Assembly: GCF_019668465.1 (NCBI RefSeq)
Contig: NZ_AP024828.1
Span: 1,860,001-1,924,000 of the forward strand
DNA length: 64,000 nucleotides
Reading direction: 5' to 3'
Source of the DNA: Mycobacterium senriense
GTDB taxonomy: Bacteria; Actinomycetota; Actinomycetes; Mycobacteriales; Mycobacteriaceae
A model generated the notes under the pieces. That model was not told where the DNA came from. It did not search any database and saw nothing but the letters and a program-made list of their open reading frames with translations. How positions within the stretch are numbered: the stretch's first letter is position 1; each line of letters opens with the position of its first letter. Below, one piece after another: positions 8,583-16,589 of this stretch. The translations under genes and the position numbers were made by a program.

Positions 8583-10024
8583 CGTGGCTAGAGCGGATTT
8601 GCGCAGTCCACGAACGTAGTGAACGCGCGGCTGTCATAGGTGAGGTGGGCCCTGTCAGTGGTCGCGAACTGATCGGAAAGGCGGTCGCGGCCGCGGACCT
8701 GCTCGTCGACCTCGACGCGCAGTCAGGTCAGCCGATTCCTGCGTTGCTCACCACTAATTCGCACGCGCTGGCACTTCTGTTCGGCGGTGCCGCCGTCAAC
8801 CGACCGCTCGCTCCGCTCGGACCGAGGCAGACCGTTGCGGAGTTGGCCGAAACGGTGGGTAGGAGCGGCTCGCCGGTCCTTCTCGCCGAAAACGCGTTCG
8901 CCGGGACGGCTCGGCAGGTTGCTGAAGCCGTTGGGATACGGGCGATGACGATACCTTTCTTGCCGGTGTCGGGGTGTCCGTTGCAGCCAGAACCAGGCCC
9001 CACGGCGATCTACTTGCACACCGCGGGAACTACCGGAGTCCCCAAGCGGGTACCGCTGACCGATCCAGTGCTCGACGCTCGCGCTACGCTTTTGCGTCGC
9101 CTGATCGGGATTGGCCCCGACGACCGCTATGCGACCGGCTCACCGCTACATCACATCGGGGGATTGGGCAACGTCCTGGTGGCCCTCACGGCCGGGGCGG
9201 CAGTAATCTGTACCAGCAGATTCTCTTTCGATTGGTGGCACAGCCTGAAGCAACTCGGTGCCACCCACTGCCTACTCGTTCCGACCATGATCGAGATGTT
9301 GCTCGGCAAGGGGCTTCTTGACGCGGTTCCGCTGAAGACATTGATCTACGGTGCCTCGCCGATCACCGTCGACACGTTGCGACGCGTTCTTGACGTGTTG
9401 CCCGACGTCGCGATCGTCAGCCTCTACGGCCAAACCGAGGGCAGTCCGATCACCAGCTTGGGCCCAGCGGACCACCGGTTGGCCGCGGTCAAGGATCCCG
9501 ACATTCTGTCTACCGTCGGCCGGCCGGTGGACGGCCTTCGCCTGGAGATCGACCAGCCGGACCCGGCAGGAATCGGCGAAGTGTTCGCCGCTGCGGCGCA
9601 TCTTTCCGCCCATTCCGCCGATGGATGGTTGCACACCGGGGATTTGGGTGTGGTGGATGCTGACGGTTATCTCCGTCTTTGCGGTCGTCGACACGACATG
9701 GTGGTTCGTGGTGGGGAGAACATTTATCCGCTCGAAGTCGAGAATGTGCTCAGCGCCCATCCCGGGGTTGCGGCGGTCGGCGTTGTGGGCGTGCCAGAGA
9801 TGCGACTCGGAGAAACCCTGGCCGCGTTCGTAGTTCCGACGGACTTGGCTCACCCGCCACCGCCCGAAGAGCTAAGGTCTTTCGCCCGTGTCAAGCTCGC
9901 CGGCTTCAAAATTCCGCAGTATTGGTATTCGGTCGCCGAGCTGCCGTTGAACAGTGCCGGCAAGATTGTTCGCCCCACACTTCGGGCGTCACATCTGCAG
10001 CGTCAGCACGGTGTGTCAACTTGA
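8579..10024 (+). CDS. AMP-forming acyl-CoA synthetase (FadD-like)
   Basis: A 481-residue ANL-superfamily ligase that adenylates a carboxylic acid and transfers it to CoA. Motifs in order: HTAGTTGVPKRVPL (P-loop-like A3), LYGQTEG (A5), WLHTGDLGVVDADGYL (A7), GRRHDMVVRGGENIYPLEVE (A8 hinge) and NSAGKIVRP with the catalytic Lys near the C terminus. The start chosen is ATG 8579; an in-frame GTG at 8528 would add 17 residues but sits at the edge of the only good Shine-Dalgarno. It diverges from the SDR operon and shares its promoter region. The acid substrate is unknown; a branched or ring-derived acid would fit the neighbours. Confidence 0.9.
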   Translation: MTWLERICAVHERSERAAVIGEVGPVSGRELIGKAVAAADLLVDLDAQSGQPIPALLTTNSHALALLFGGAAVNRPLAPLGPRQTVAELAETVGRSGSPVLLAENAFAGTARQVAEAVGIRAMTIPFLPVSGCPLQPEPGPTAIYLHTAGTTGVPKRVPLTDPVLDARATLLRRLIGIGPDDRYATGSPLHHIGGLGNVLVALTAGAAVICTSRFSFDWWHSLKQLGATHCLLVPTMIEMLLGKGLLDAVPLKTLIYGASPITVDTLRRVLDVLPDVAIVSLYGQTEGSPITSLGPADHRLAAVKDPDILSTVGRPVDGLRLEIDQPDPAGIGEVFAAAAHLSAHSADGWLHTGDLGVVDADGYLRLCGRRHDMVVRGGENIYPLEVENVLSAHPGVAAVGVVGVPEMRLGETLAAFVVPTDLAHPPPPEELRSFARVKLAGFKIPQYWYSVAELPLNSAGKIVRPTLRASHLQRQHGVST

Positions 10025-10196
10025 GGTGAGTCAGTCGGTTCTGACTGGACTTGTATGGTGGCGGGCCTGGATCTTATCCGTTATATAGTTTAACGTCTGG
10101 ATCTATGTCGATAGCCGTGCGGAGCTCGGTCGTCAACACGTCGGCCTTTCATCGGCCGACTCCGGGAACGCTGGCCACTCATTCGAGCCGCCAGCC

Positions 10197-10589
10197 ATGA
10201 AGAGTTGGAAATCGCCGGTCGCCTTGACCGTCGGCACAGTTGTCGTCGGCGGCCTCCTGTTGACGTCATCACCGCGGGCATCTGCCGCTCCGGCGCCCGA
10301 GGTCGAGTACGTCTACGACGTGGTGGTGCGGCGGCATTACGGATTCCCTAACACTGACGCGCTCAGCTACGGCCACGGAATTTGCGACAAGGTCGGCCGT
10401 GGCGAGGACTATGGACACGTCATGGGCGACGTCAAGAGTGACGTCACCCCCAACGACGAGTTCGCGGCTAATTACCTGGTTTCGTATGCGGTCAATTTGC
10501 TTTGCCCTGAGCTGATATGGCAACTGCGGAACTCAGCCGCTGGCTACCAACCGCCAGGCGGAGCGGCCGCGCCCGGTACCTATTACTGA
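10197..10589 (+). CDS. Secreted DUF732 protein
   Basis: A 130-residue protein with a clear Sec signal peptide: basic start MKSWKS, hydrophobic core LTVGTVVVGGLLLTSS and a likely cleavage after ASA near residue 30. The mature part matches the small mycobacterial DUF732 family. The paired Cys (GICDKVGRG and NLLCPEL) probably form a disulfide, and GHGICD followed by the helical NYLVSYAVNLLCPEL pattern is typical. The tail is Pro/Gly/Ala-rich. Function of the family is not known. The gene stands alone between the acyl-CoA synthetase and the mmpS-mmpL operon, with no strong ribosome-binding site. Confidence 0.85.
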   Translation: MKSWKSPVALTVGTVVVGGLLLTSSPRASAAPAPEVEYVYDVVVRRHYGFPNTDALSYGHGICDKVGRGEDYGHVMGDVKSDVTPNDEFAANYLVSYAVNLLCPELIWQLRNSAAGYQPPGGAAAPGTYY

Positions 10590-10769
10590 GTCAACCTTCT
10601 CGTACTCACTCAGAAACTGTCCCGGCATTCGACGTGACGACCAGACCGCCGCTCGCACGTGATTGTCCGAACGTGGGAATTGGGTGTGACGTTGACGCCT
10701 GGCTCCGGACTAAGGGTTCTGGCGAGAAAACCGTCTGCCCGTGCTGTATAGTTCCTACAGCCCCCTCTC

Positions 10770-10783
10770 GGAACTTGAGTTCC
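10770..10783. promoter_or_regulatory. Palindromic operator 1, GGAACTTGAGTTCC
   Basis: Near-perfect palindrome 274 bp upstream of mmpS, differing at one base from the perfect site at 10943-10956. The pair suggests cooperative binding by a dimeric repressor, most simply the TetR encoded downstream of mmpL (14442-15104). Confidence 0.6.
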
Positions 10784-10942
10784 GGCCAAGCCTTGGGGGT
10801 GTGCCGGGCGGCGTTTCGGCGATTGTCGCCGTCCGGGGTGTACCCATTCGCTGCGACGAAAAGCCAAGGTGGCAGCGGATGTTCGGCATTTTGCGAAGGA
10901 CTGGTTGGCGGAATGGGGTACGGTAATGACCGTCGCAGATTC

Positions 10943-10956
10943 GGAACTCGAGTTCC
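10943..10956. promoter_or_regulatory. Palindromic operator 2, GGAACTCGAGTTCC
   Basis: Perfect 14-bp palindrome 88 bp before the mmpS start and 173 bp from its sister site. Expected to overlap or flank the mmpS promoter. Confidence 0.65.
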
Positions 10957-11043
10957 ATAGCGATGGCGGCCCATCTTCTCGCCTGAACCCGATTGTCCTG
11001 CGTCTGGTCTGAACGAAACGAGAGAGCTGGGGGAACGCGCGCG

Positions 11044-11475
11044 GTGTTTCGAGTGTTGAAGCGGTTCTGGATCCCGCTGCTGCTTGTGGTCGTCGTGGCA
11101 GTTGGCGCGTATGCGATTACCCGCATTCGCGAGTCCACGGGCCATCACGGCCCGAATTTGGCGGAGGGCTCCGGAATTACCGCGAACTTCAATCCGAAGC
11201 ACATCAGATACGAGATCACCGGGACGGGCGGGACTGCGAACCTCAACTACCTCGACGAGAACGGCCAACCCCATCTCATCGAAAACACCCCGCTGCCTTG
11301 GTCGTTCACGATCGTGACGACGCTGCCGTCGATGTCGGCCAACATCCTGGCCCAGGGCGATCGCAACACCCACGACCTTCGGTGTCAAGTGACCGTCGAC
11401 GGCAAGGTGCGCGACGACCGGGCGAGCGCCGACACCATCAAACCGTTCATCTACTGCTTGGTGAAATCCGTATGA
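11044..11475 (+). CDS. MmpS-family membrane protein
   Basis: A 143-residue MmpS protein: short cytoplasmic start, one membrane helix (FWIPLLLVVVVAVGAYAI, about residues 8-26), then a periplasmic beta-rich domain. Family features are ITANFNPKHIRYEITG, the hydrophobic LPWSFTIVTTLP strand and two Cys (LRCQVTVDG and IYCLVKSV) likely to form a disulfide. MmpS proteins act as accessory subunits of MmpL exporters. Start is GTG 11044 behind GGGGGA, giving the normal family length of about 140. First gene of mmpS-mmpL-tetR, probably controlled by the two palindromes upstream. Confidence 0.92.
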   Translation: MFRVLKRFWIPLLLVVVVAVGAYAITRIRESTGHHGPNLAEGSGITANFNPKHIRYEITGTGGTANLNYLDENGQPHLIENTPLPWSFTIVTTLPSMSANILAQGDRNTHDLRCQVTVDGKVRDDRASADTIKPFIYCLVKSV

Positions 11476-11539
11476 GCAACGCGAGCCGACGATGCGCTCC
11501 GAGGCACGAGGAGCGAGGAGCGAGCGAATGAGCAACGCG
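11472..11539 (+). repeat. 12-bp direct repeat and 19-codon frame joining mmpS and mmpL
   Basis: ATGAGCAACGCG occurs at 11472-11483, overlapping the mmpS stop, and again at 11528-11539, the real mmpL start. The first copy opens a 19-codon frame that ends in a TGA overlapping the mmpL ATG. The ancestral mmpL start was probably the ATGA overlap with mmpS, later split by a 56-bp duplication or insertion rich in GAGCGAG repeats. Confidence 0.6.
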
Positions 11540-14437
11540 CACACCAAGGCCCATCGTCCGTTCATCGGTCGGATGGTTCGGATCTTCTCGTTACCGATCA
11601 TCGTGTTCTGGGTTCTGGTGGCGGTGGGTCTGGGCATCCTGACCCCGTCGCTCGATGCTGTCGCGGCAACGCGTTCAGTGCCGATCAGCCCCACCAATTC
11701 GGAGTCGTATCAGGCGATGCTGCACATCGGTAAGGTGTTTCAGCAGTACGATTCGGATTCCACGGCAATGGTCGTGCTGGAGGGCCACGACAAGCTCGGT
11801 GATGCCGCGCACAAGTTCTACGACAAGATCGTCGCCAAACTGAACGCGGATCACAAGCATGTGCAGAACGTCCAGGACTTCTGGAGTGATCCGCTGACCG
11901 CGGCGGGCTCGCAGAGCGTAGACGGCAAGGCCGCCTACGTGCAGATCTTCCTCAATGGCCCCCAGGGCACGACACCCAGCCACGAGTCGGTGGCAGCGGT
12001 GCGTGACATCGTCGCCTCGGTACCCGCACCGCCGGGTATCAAGGCCCATGTCGCCGGCAATACCGTGCTCAACGCCGACACCAGCGTGGCCGGGCATCAA
12101 AGCATGGCGACCATGGAGGTGGTGTCGGTCTGCGTTATCATCGCAATGTTGCTCGTCATCTACCGCTCCGCCGTGACGATGCTCGTGTCCATGGGCATCA
12201 TCGGTCTGGAACTATTTGCCGCACAGGGTATTACGGCCACGGCAGGCAACTTGAACGTCATCGGCTTGACCCCGTACGCGGTGAGCATGGTGACCATGCT
12301 GTCCTTGGCCGCAGGAACAGACTATGTGATTTTCCTACTCGGGCGATATCACGAGGAAAGGTCGAAAGGCCTCGATTCCGAAGACGCGTTCTATGTCGCC
12401 TATAGCGGTGTATCGCACGTCATCCTGGGTTCCGGATTGACCATCGTCGGTGCCTGCTTGTGCCTGACCATGACCACGCTGCCCTACTTCCAGACCATGG
12501 GCCTGCCCTGCGCGATCGCGGTTGGGGTGATCATCGCCGCAGCCCTGACGCTGGCGCCCGCGGTCCTGACGGTGGCGTCGAAGTTCGGTCGGCTCGATCC
12601 CAAGCACAACGTGGTCTCCTCGCCGGGTTGGCGCAAGGTCGGTACCTCCGTGGTCCGCTGGCCCATTCCGATCGTCTTGGTGACCTGCGTGATCGCCATC
12701 GTGGGCTTCGTCGCCCTGATGACGTACGTGCCCCAGTACAACGACCAGAAGTTCACCCCCGCCGATATGCCCGCCAACCAGGCCATGGGCGTCGCCGATC
12801 GCCATTTCTCCCAGGCCCGCATGAACCCCGAACTGTTGATGCTCGAGGCCGATCATGACCTGCGCACCCCCGCGGACATGCTCGTGATCGAAAAGGTCGC
12901 CAAGAACGTCTTTCGCATGCGGGGCATCGATCGGGTCCAGACCATCACCCGCCCGCTGGGCGCACCGATCGAGCACAGCTCTATCCCATTCCTGCTGGGC
13001 GCACAGAACGCCGGCACTCTGCAGGCCGCAAAGTTCAACAATGACAGCTCGGCGCAGATGCTCGAACAGGCCGATGAGCTGAGCAGGACGATCGCCAACA
13101 TGCAACGCATGTACGCCATCACGAGAGAGATGACCGAAGTCACGCACAGCATGGTTGGCAGGACCCACGAGATGGCGGACATCACCAATCAATTGCGCCA
13201 GAACGTCGCCGATTTCGAGGATTTCTTCCGCCCGCTGCGCAGCTACTTCTACTGGGAAAAGCACTGCTACGACATCCCGATCTGCTTTTCACTGCGGTCA
13301 ATCTTCGACACACTGGATGGGATCGACGCACTTGCCGACCAAATCCAAGGTCTCACTAGCGATTTGGACCGTTTGGATCATTTGTTGCCGCAGATGTTGC
13401 CAGTTCTGCAGAAAACCATCGACTCGATGACAAAAATGCGTGACTTCATGATCGCGACCCACAGCACCCAGGCCGGCACCCAGGCCCAGCAACAGGAGCT
13501 GGCCAAAGGCGCGACGGAGATAGGTCTGTACTTCGATCAGGCCAAGAATGACGATTTGTTCTACCTGCCACCGGATGTGTTCGACAATCCTGACTTCAAA
13601 CGTGGGATGAAGATGTTCATGTCGCCCGATGGCAAGGCGGTCCGTATGATCATCACCCATCAGGGCGACCCCGCCTCGGTGCAGGGTATCGAACATGTTC
13701 GGGGCCTCAAAGGTGTGGTCGCAGACGCCCTCAAGGGCACCCCGCTGAGTAATGCGAAGGTCTCACTCGCCGGCACCGCATCGCTGTATGCCGATATGCA
13801 GGACGGCGTCGTCACCGACCTCGCGATTACGATCATCGCAGCGATGATCCTGATTTTCGCGATCATGTTGTTGATCACCCGCAGCGTGGTGGCTGCCCTC
13901 GTGATCGTCGGGACCGTGGCCGCATCCTTGGGTACCGCGTGTGGTTTGTCGGTGCTGCTCTGGCAGGACATCCTGGGCCTGGGCGTGCAGTGGATCGTGA
14001 TCCCGTTGTCGATGGTGATCCTGCTGGCAGTGGGTTCGGATTACAATCTCCTGGTGGTCTCGCGCTTCAAAGAAGAGATACACGCCGGGCTCAACACGGG
14101 CATCATCCGAGGCATCGGGGCCACCGGACGCGTGGTCACCGCAGCCGGCTTGGTGTTCGCCTTCACCATGATGGCGATGATCGTCAGCGACCTGCGCGTG
14201 GTCGGTCAGCTCGGCATGACCATCGGTATCGGCCTGGTTGTCGACACGTTGATCGTGCGGGCGTTCATGACGCCATCGATCGCTGCGGCGCTGGGCCGCT
14301 GGTTCTGGTGGCCGCTCAACACCTTTGAGATCACCAGGCGTGGCCGCAGCGGGTCCGAACCACCGCCGGCCGACGACAACACCGCGCCCATGGCAACGAC
14401 CGCGTCAGTGTCGCGGACTGGTCAGGCAGGGTGGTGA
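11528..14437 (+). CDS. MmpL-family RND transporter (MmpL4/MmpL5-like)
   Basis: A 969-residue RND exporter that uses the proton gradient to move lipids, siderophores or drugs across the inner membrane. Two repeats are visible. Each has an N-terminal helix, a periplasmic loop and a five-helix bundle containing the proton-relay Asp-Tyr pair: GTDYVIFLLGRY (Asp265/Tyr266) and GSDYNLLVVSRF (Asp838/Tyr839). Between residues about 500 and 680 is a long helical hairpin (LEQADELSRTIANMQRM onward), a hallmark of the MmpL4/5 branch. The start follows GAGGAGCGAGCGA. An MmpS partner is encoded upstream and a TetR gene follows after 4 bases, the layout of regulated MmpS5/L5-type efflux. Cargo unknown. Confidence 0.94.
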   Translation: MSNAHTKAHRPFIGRMVRIFSLPIIVFWVLVAVGLGILTPSLDAVAATRSVPISPTNSESYQAMLHIGKVFQQYDSDSTAMVVLEGHDKLGDAAHKFYDKIVAKLNADHKHVQNVQDFWSDPLTAAGSQSVDGKAAYVQIFLNGPQGTTPSHESVAAVRDIVASVPAPPGIKAHVAGNTVLNADTSVAGHQSMATMEVVSVCVIIAMLLVIYRSAVTMLVSMGIIGLELFAAQGITATAGNLNVIGLTPYAVSMVTMLSLAAGTDYVIFLLGRYHEERSKGLDSEDAFYVAYSGVSHVILGSGLTIVGACLCLTMTTLPYFQTMGLPCAIAVGVIIAAALTLAPAVLTVASKFGRLDPKHNVVSSPGWRKVGTSVVRWPIPIVLVTCVIAIVGFVALMTYVPQYNDQKFTPADMPANQAMGVADRHFSQARMNPELLMLEADHDLRTPADMLVIEKVAKNVFRMRGIDRVQTITRPLGAPIEHSSIPFLLGAQNAGTLQAAKFNNDSSAQMLEQADELSRTIANMQRMYAITREMTEVTHSMVGRTHEMADITNQLRQNVADFEDFFRPLRSYFYWEKHCYDIPICFSLRSIFDTLDGIDALADQIQGLTSDLDRLDHLLPQMLPVLQKTIDSMTKMRDFMIATHSTQAGTQAQQQELAKGATEIGLYFDQAKNDDLFYLPPDVFDNPDFKRGMKMFMSPDGKAVRMIITHQGDPASVQGIEHVRGLKGVVADALKGTPLSNAKVSLAGTASLYADMQDGVVTDLAITIIAAMILIFAIMLLITRSVVAALVIVGTVAASLGTACGLSVLLWQDILGLGVQWIVIPLSMVILLAVGSDYNLLVVSRFKEEIHAGLNTGIIRGIGATGRVVTAAGLVFAFTMMAMIVSDLRVVGQLGMTIGIGLVVDTLIVRAFMTPSIAAALGRWFWWPLNTFEITRRGRSGSEPPPADDNTAPMATTASVSRTGQAGW

Positions 14438-14441
14438 TGGA

Positions 14442-15104
14442 GTGTTGGTCGGTGGATCGGGATGTCAGGCAGACGCCGAATCGAAACTGCGCCAACGTAC
14501 CCAAGGCCGGCTCGATCGATCGCGCGATCCCGCGATCCTCAACGCCGCGCTGGCCGCATTGGCCGAGAACGGGTACAACGACACCAATATGAACGACATC
14601 GCGGCGCGAGCCGGTGTCGGTAAAGCCGCGATATACCGCCGCTGGTCGTCGAAGGCCGCGTTGATGACCGATGCGCTTGTGTACTGGCGGCCCGACCTCG
14701 TCGAGGACGATGTCCCGGACACCGGCAGCCTTACCGGCGATTTCGACGCGTTGGTTGAACGTGTCGCGCGTACCGACGACGACTTGATCTCCAACGATCT
14801 GGTGCTGCGAGTGGCGATGGAGGCGGTGCACGATCAGCAACTCGCCTCAGCCCTCGACGACCTGATGCTGCCGAAGGGCAGGCGCGTGGTGACGGCCATC
14901 CTCCAACAGGCCGCGGCCCGCGGCGAAGTCGGACCCGACCGGGACTGGTCCCTCATCGCCGACACCTTGACGGGGCTGGGGCTGATGCGGGTCATCAACG
15001 GTCAGAGGGTCGACGCGAACTTCGCCCGGCAGGTCATCGACACGCTCATTCTGCCTGCGGTCTGCGCGGCAAACACCAAGGATGGTGGCGGGAGCGACGA
15101 GTAG
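14442..15104 (+). CDS. TetR-family regulator, likely controlling mmpS-mmpL
   Basis: A 220-residue TetR protein. The N-terminal helix-turn-helix reads ILNAALAALAENGYNDTNMNDIAARAGVGKAAIYRRWSSKAAL, residues about 30-72; the remaining 150 residues form the ligand-binding part. The GTG at 14442, four bases past the mmpL stop, is the best in-frame start; the nearby ATG at 14462 is in another frame. Genes of this type usually repress the adjacent transporter and respond to its cargo. The GGAACTnGAGTTCC pair before mmpS is the obvious candidate binding site (inference). Confidence 0.88.
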   Translation: MLVGGSGCQADAESKLRQRTQGRLDRSRDPAILNAALAALAENGYNDTNMNDIAARAGVGKAAIYRRWSSKAALMTDALVYWRPDLVEDDVPDTGSLTGDFDALVERVARTDDDLISNDLVLRVAMEAVHDQQLASALDDLMLPKGRRVVTAILQQAAARGEVGPDRDWSLIADTLTGLGLMRVINGQRVDANFARQVIDTLILPAVCAANTKDGGGSDE

Positions 15105-15156
15105 CACCTGCGCAACCTCGACGACAGGTGTAAATATGTAGCGCACCGTTACGAGC

Positions 15157-15318
15157 GTGAAGCGTCAGGTGCTATTCGAGCAAGTCGGTCTTTACGGCCC
15201 CAGTGTGGATTCGATGTTCGTCGACGTGCCGTTCGCGTGTCGGCCCGATGCTGGTATCGCCGAGCTCATGCAGCGCATCGCGTTGGAGGCGCCCGGCGAT
15301 GTGTTATCGATCGGGTAG
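15157..15318 (+). CDS. Small hypothetical reading frame
   Basis: A 53-codon frame opening at a GTG (KRQVLFEQVGLYGPSVDS follows the start) and closing before the nuclease remnant. It has protein-like composition but no ribosome-binding site and no family I recognise. It may be a gene fragment, since it lies in a decayed stretch between the tetR gene and two pseudogenes. Confidence 0.2.
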   Translation: MKRQVLFEQVGLYGPSVDSMFVDVPFACRPDAGIAELMQRIALEAPGDVLSIG

Positions 15319-15338
15319 TCGAGGACTGGCAGGGAGAC

Positions 15339-15906
15339 TTACCCTCGACTTAAGATCTGCGATCTAGCTGTTCTGACCTGAGAGGTTAGGTCAAGGGACT
15401 CGGTGACTGCTTCAATCGAGCGCTTGTCGACGATGATCGTAGCTTCTGTGTCGGTGACGGCATCGTCGTACTCGTGGCCGATGTAATGCCATTGTTCGAC
15501 AGCGTCAGCATCTAGGGCTTGCGAGCACTTACCTTGAAGGCCCGGCCCCAAGGAGCGATTCGTCAGAAGCACCGAGTGTGCGGCAGTCTCGCCGGCTAGG
15601 CGTCCGAAAACGTCGTCTGCTTCGCCGTGAAAAGGCTTGTTCGCCTCGGGATTACTCGATCCCTTAACCTGGACTCGCTCTGCAATTGCGCTGTCGAACT
15701 CGATCGCGAAGTCGATGATGTCCTCATCCCGCGCGACGCCCTCGCGTGCCAGCGTCGTCGGCTCGACATGAAGAGCGATCGCACCTATTTGGCCGAGACG
15801 GTCGCGGGGCAGTCCCGAGTGTGTACCGGAGAAATCGCTCGATCGTGACTAGATACTGGTACCGATACCCGAAAGCGGACTGATTGCCTCCAGTCACGTC
15901 TTGCAT
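15339..15906 (-). pseudogene. Frameshifted PD-(D/E)XK nuclease-type protein (DUF4297/Cap4-like remnant)
   Basis: Reading leftward from 15906, the first frame gives GNQSAFGYRYQYLVTIERFLRY and then runs into a stop. The neighbouring frame continues sensibly with GQIGAIALHVEPTTLA, DEDIIDFAIEFDSAIAERVQVKGSS, HSVLLTNRSLGPGLQG and on to a stop at 15339. A single-base change near the gggg run at 15806-15809 would join them into about 188 codons. The YRYQYLVT opening and the DFAIEF...VQVKGS spacing fit the dsDNA nuclease domain found in anti-phage proteins (DUF4297/Cap4 type). Such proteins usually continue with a further domain, absent here, so the gene looks both frameshifted and truncated. The family call is by eye. 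Confidence 0.55.
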
Positions 15907-16066
15907 CCTCTCGCGCGCATGGTCGACCTGAGCGTTGGCCAGCGCATGCGCTGGTCGGTGAAACAGTCAACAAGAGCTCACCGACAATCGAGCCACGACG
16001 CTCTCCGGGCTGTGAGCCGAATGGCGGCAGACGGCCACGGCTGATCTGATTCCAGAAAGCGTTCAC

Positions 16067-16162
16067 CTGCGCTTTTGCAGCGAAGATTAACAGGCTTCCG
16101 CGACACGCCGAAGTTCTGTCAACGTAGCGCGGCGTGTCTTGTCATCTTCGCTGCCTCTCGAC
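16067..16162. repeat. 96-bp palindromic repeat, copy 1
   Basis: About 84% identical to the element at 43658-43754 and in the same orientation. Nested inverted repeats: outer GCAGCGAAGAT (16077-16087) with ATCTTCGCTGC (16144-16154), inner GACACGCCG with CGGCGTGTC. Several differences from copy 2 fall inside stem arms and both copies still fold into a long hairpin. Its right edge abuts the point where the P450 remnant (16163-16526) stops. Could be a small non-autonomous mobile element, a recombination site or a structured RNA. Confidence 0.7.
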
Positions 16163-16526
16163 AACGTCACACGATCGTCTCGTACAGACGCTCGCTTGCA
16201 CGCGGAGTGAATGCTCTGGATACCAGGCTGCGGAGGCGGCGGTGCGCATCGCCCTCCAAGCACAACAGGCTGTTGGCGATCTTGTCCCACAGCGGACCCG
16301 AGGTAATTCCCTGCAGCATGAGACTCAAGCCAGGCGGAATCTGAAACCGTGTGTCCCGGAGAACTGTTCGCGCGAGCTCATACGACAGAACTCGGGTCCG
16401 TAGGGCCCGAGAGCGATGGGAGCCTGCCGCTGCGCCGCCTGGATTCGCGGGTACACGTCAGCGGGTTTTTCCTCGAACTCGTACGAAAGCACCGGCAGGC
16501 TGGCGTCGAATACGTTGGGGTACTGA
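16163..16526 (-). pseudogene. Cytochrome P450 N-terminal remnant
   Basis: Reading leftward, one frame gives PADVYPRIQAAQRQAPIALG and then, after a frameshift, PPGLSLMLQGITSGPLWD, LLCLEGDAHRRLRSLVSRAF and TPRASERLYETIV. This is the familiar P450 N-terminal pattern, with the C-helix HxxxR segment, up to the start of helix D. It lacks a start codon, the heme Cys and most of the protein, and stops exactly at the palindromic repeat, which therefore probably inserted into or recombined within the gene. Confidence 0.65.
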
Positions 16527-16589
16527 TATTAACGGACATGAAGGATTACCAACTCGGTGGCCAAGGCGCTATCGATGCCCGCACGGTGG

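Larger units (their letters stand above)
10590..11043. other. 454-bp regulatory region ahead of mmpS
   Basis: No convincing gene. The region carries two nearly identical 14-bp palindromes (10770-10783 and 10943-10956) and a ribosome-binding site GGGGGA just before mmpS. Reading frames across it on both strands look non-coding. It is long for an intergenic region here and probably holds the whole control region of the mmpS-mmpL-tetR operon. Confidence 0.6.

Noticed and set aside
10606..11697. 363-codon minus-strand frame across the mmpS control region
   Set aside because: Runs over the palindromic operators, mmpS and the mmpL start with no recognisable domain.
12335..13264. 309-codon minus-strand frame inside mmpL
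   Set aside because: His/Gly/Asp-rich shadow with no motif; the plus strand encodes the transporter helices continuously.
15785..16066. 93-codon minus-strand frame before repeat copy 1
   Set aside because: Ends in the nuclease remnant in the wrong frame and has no family features; probably chance.
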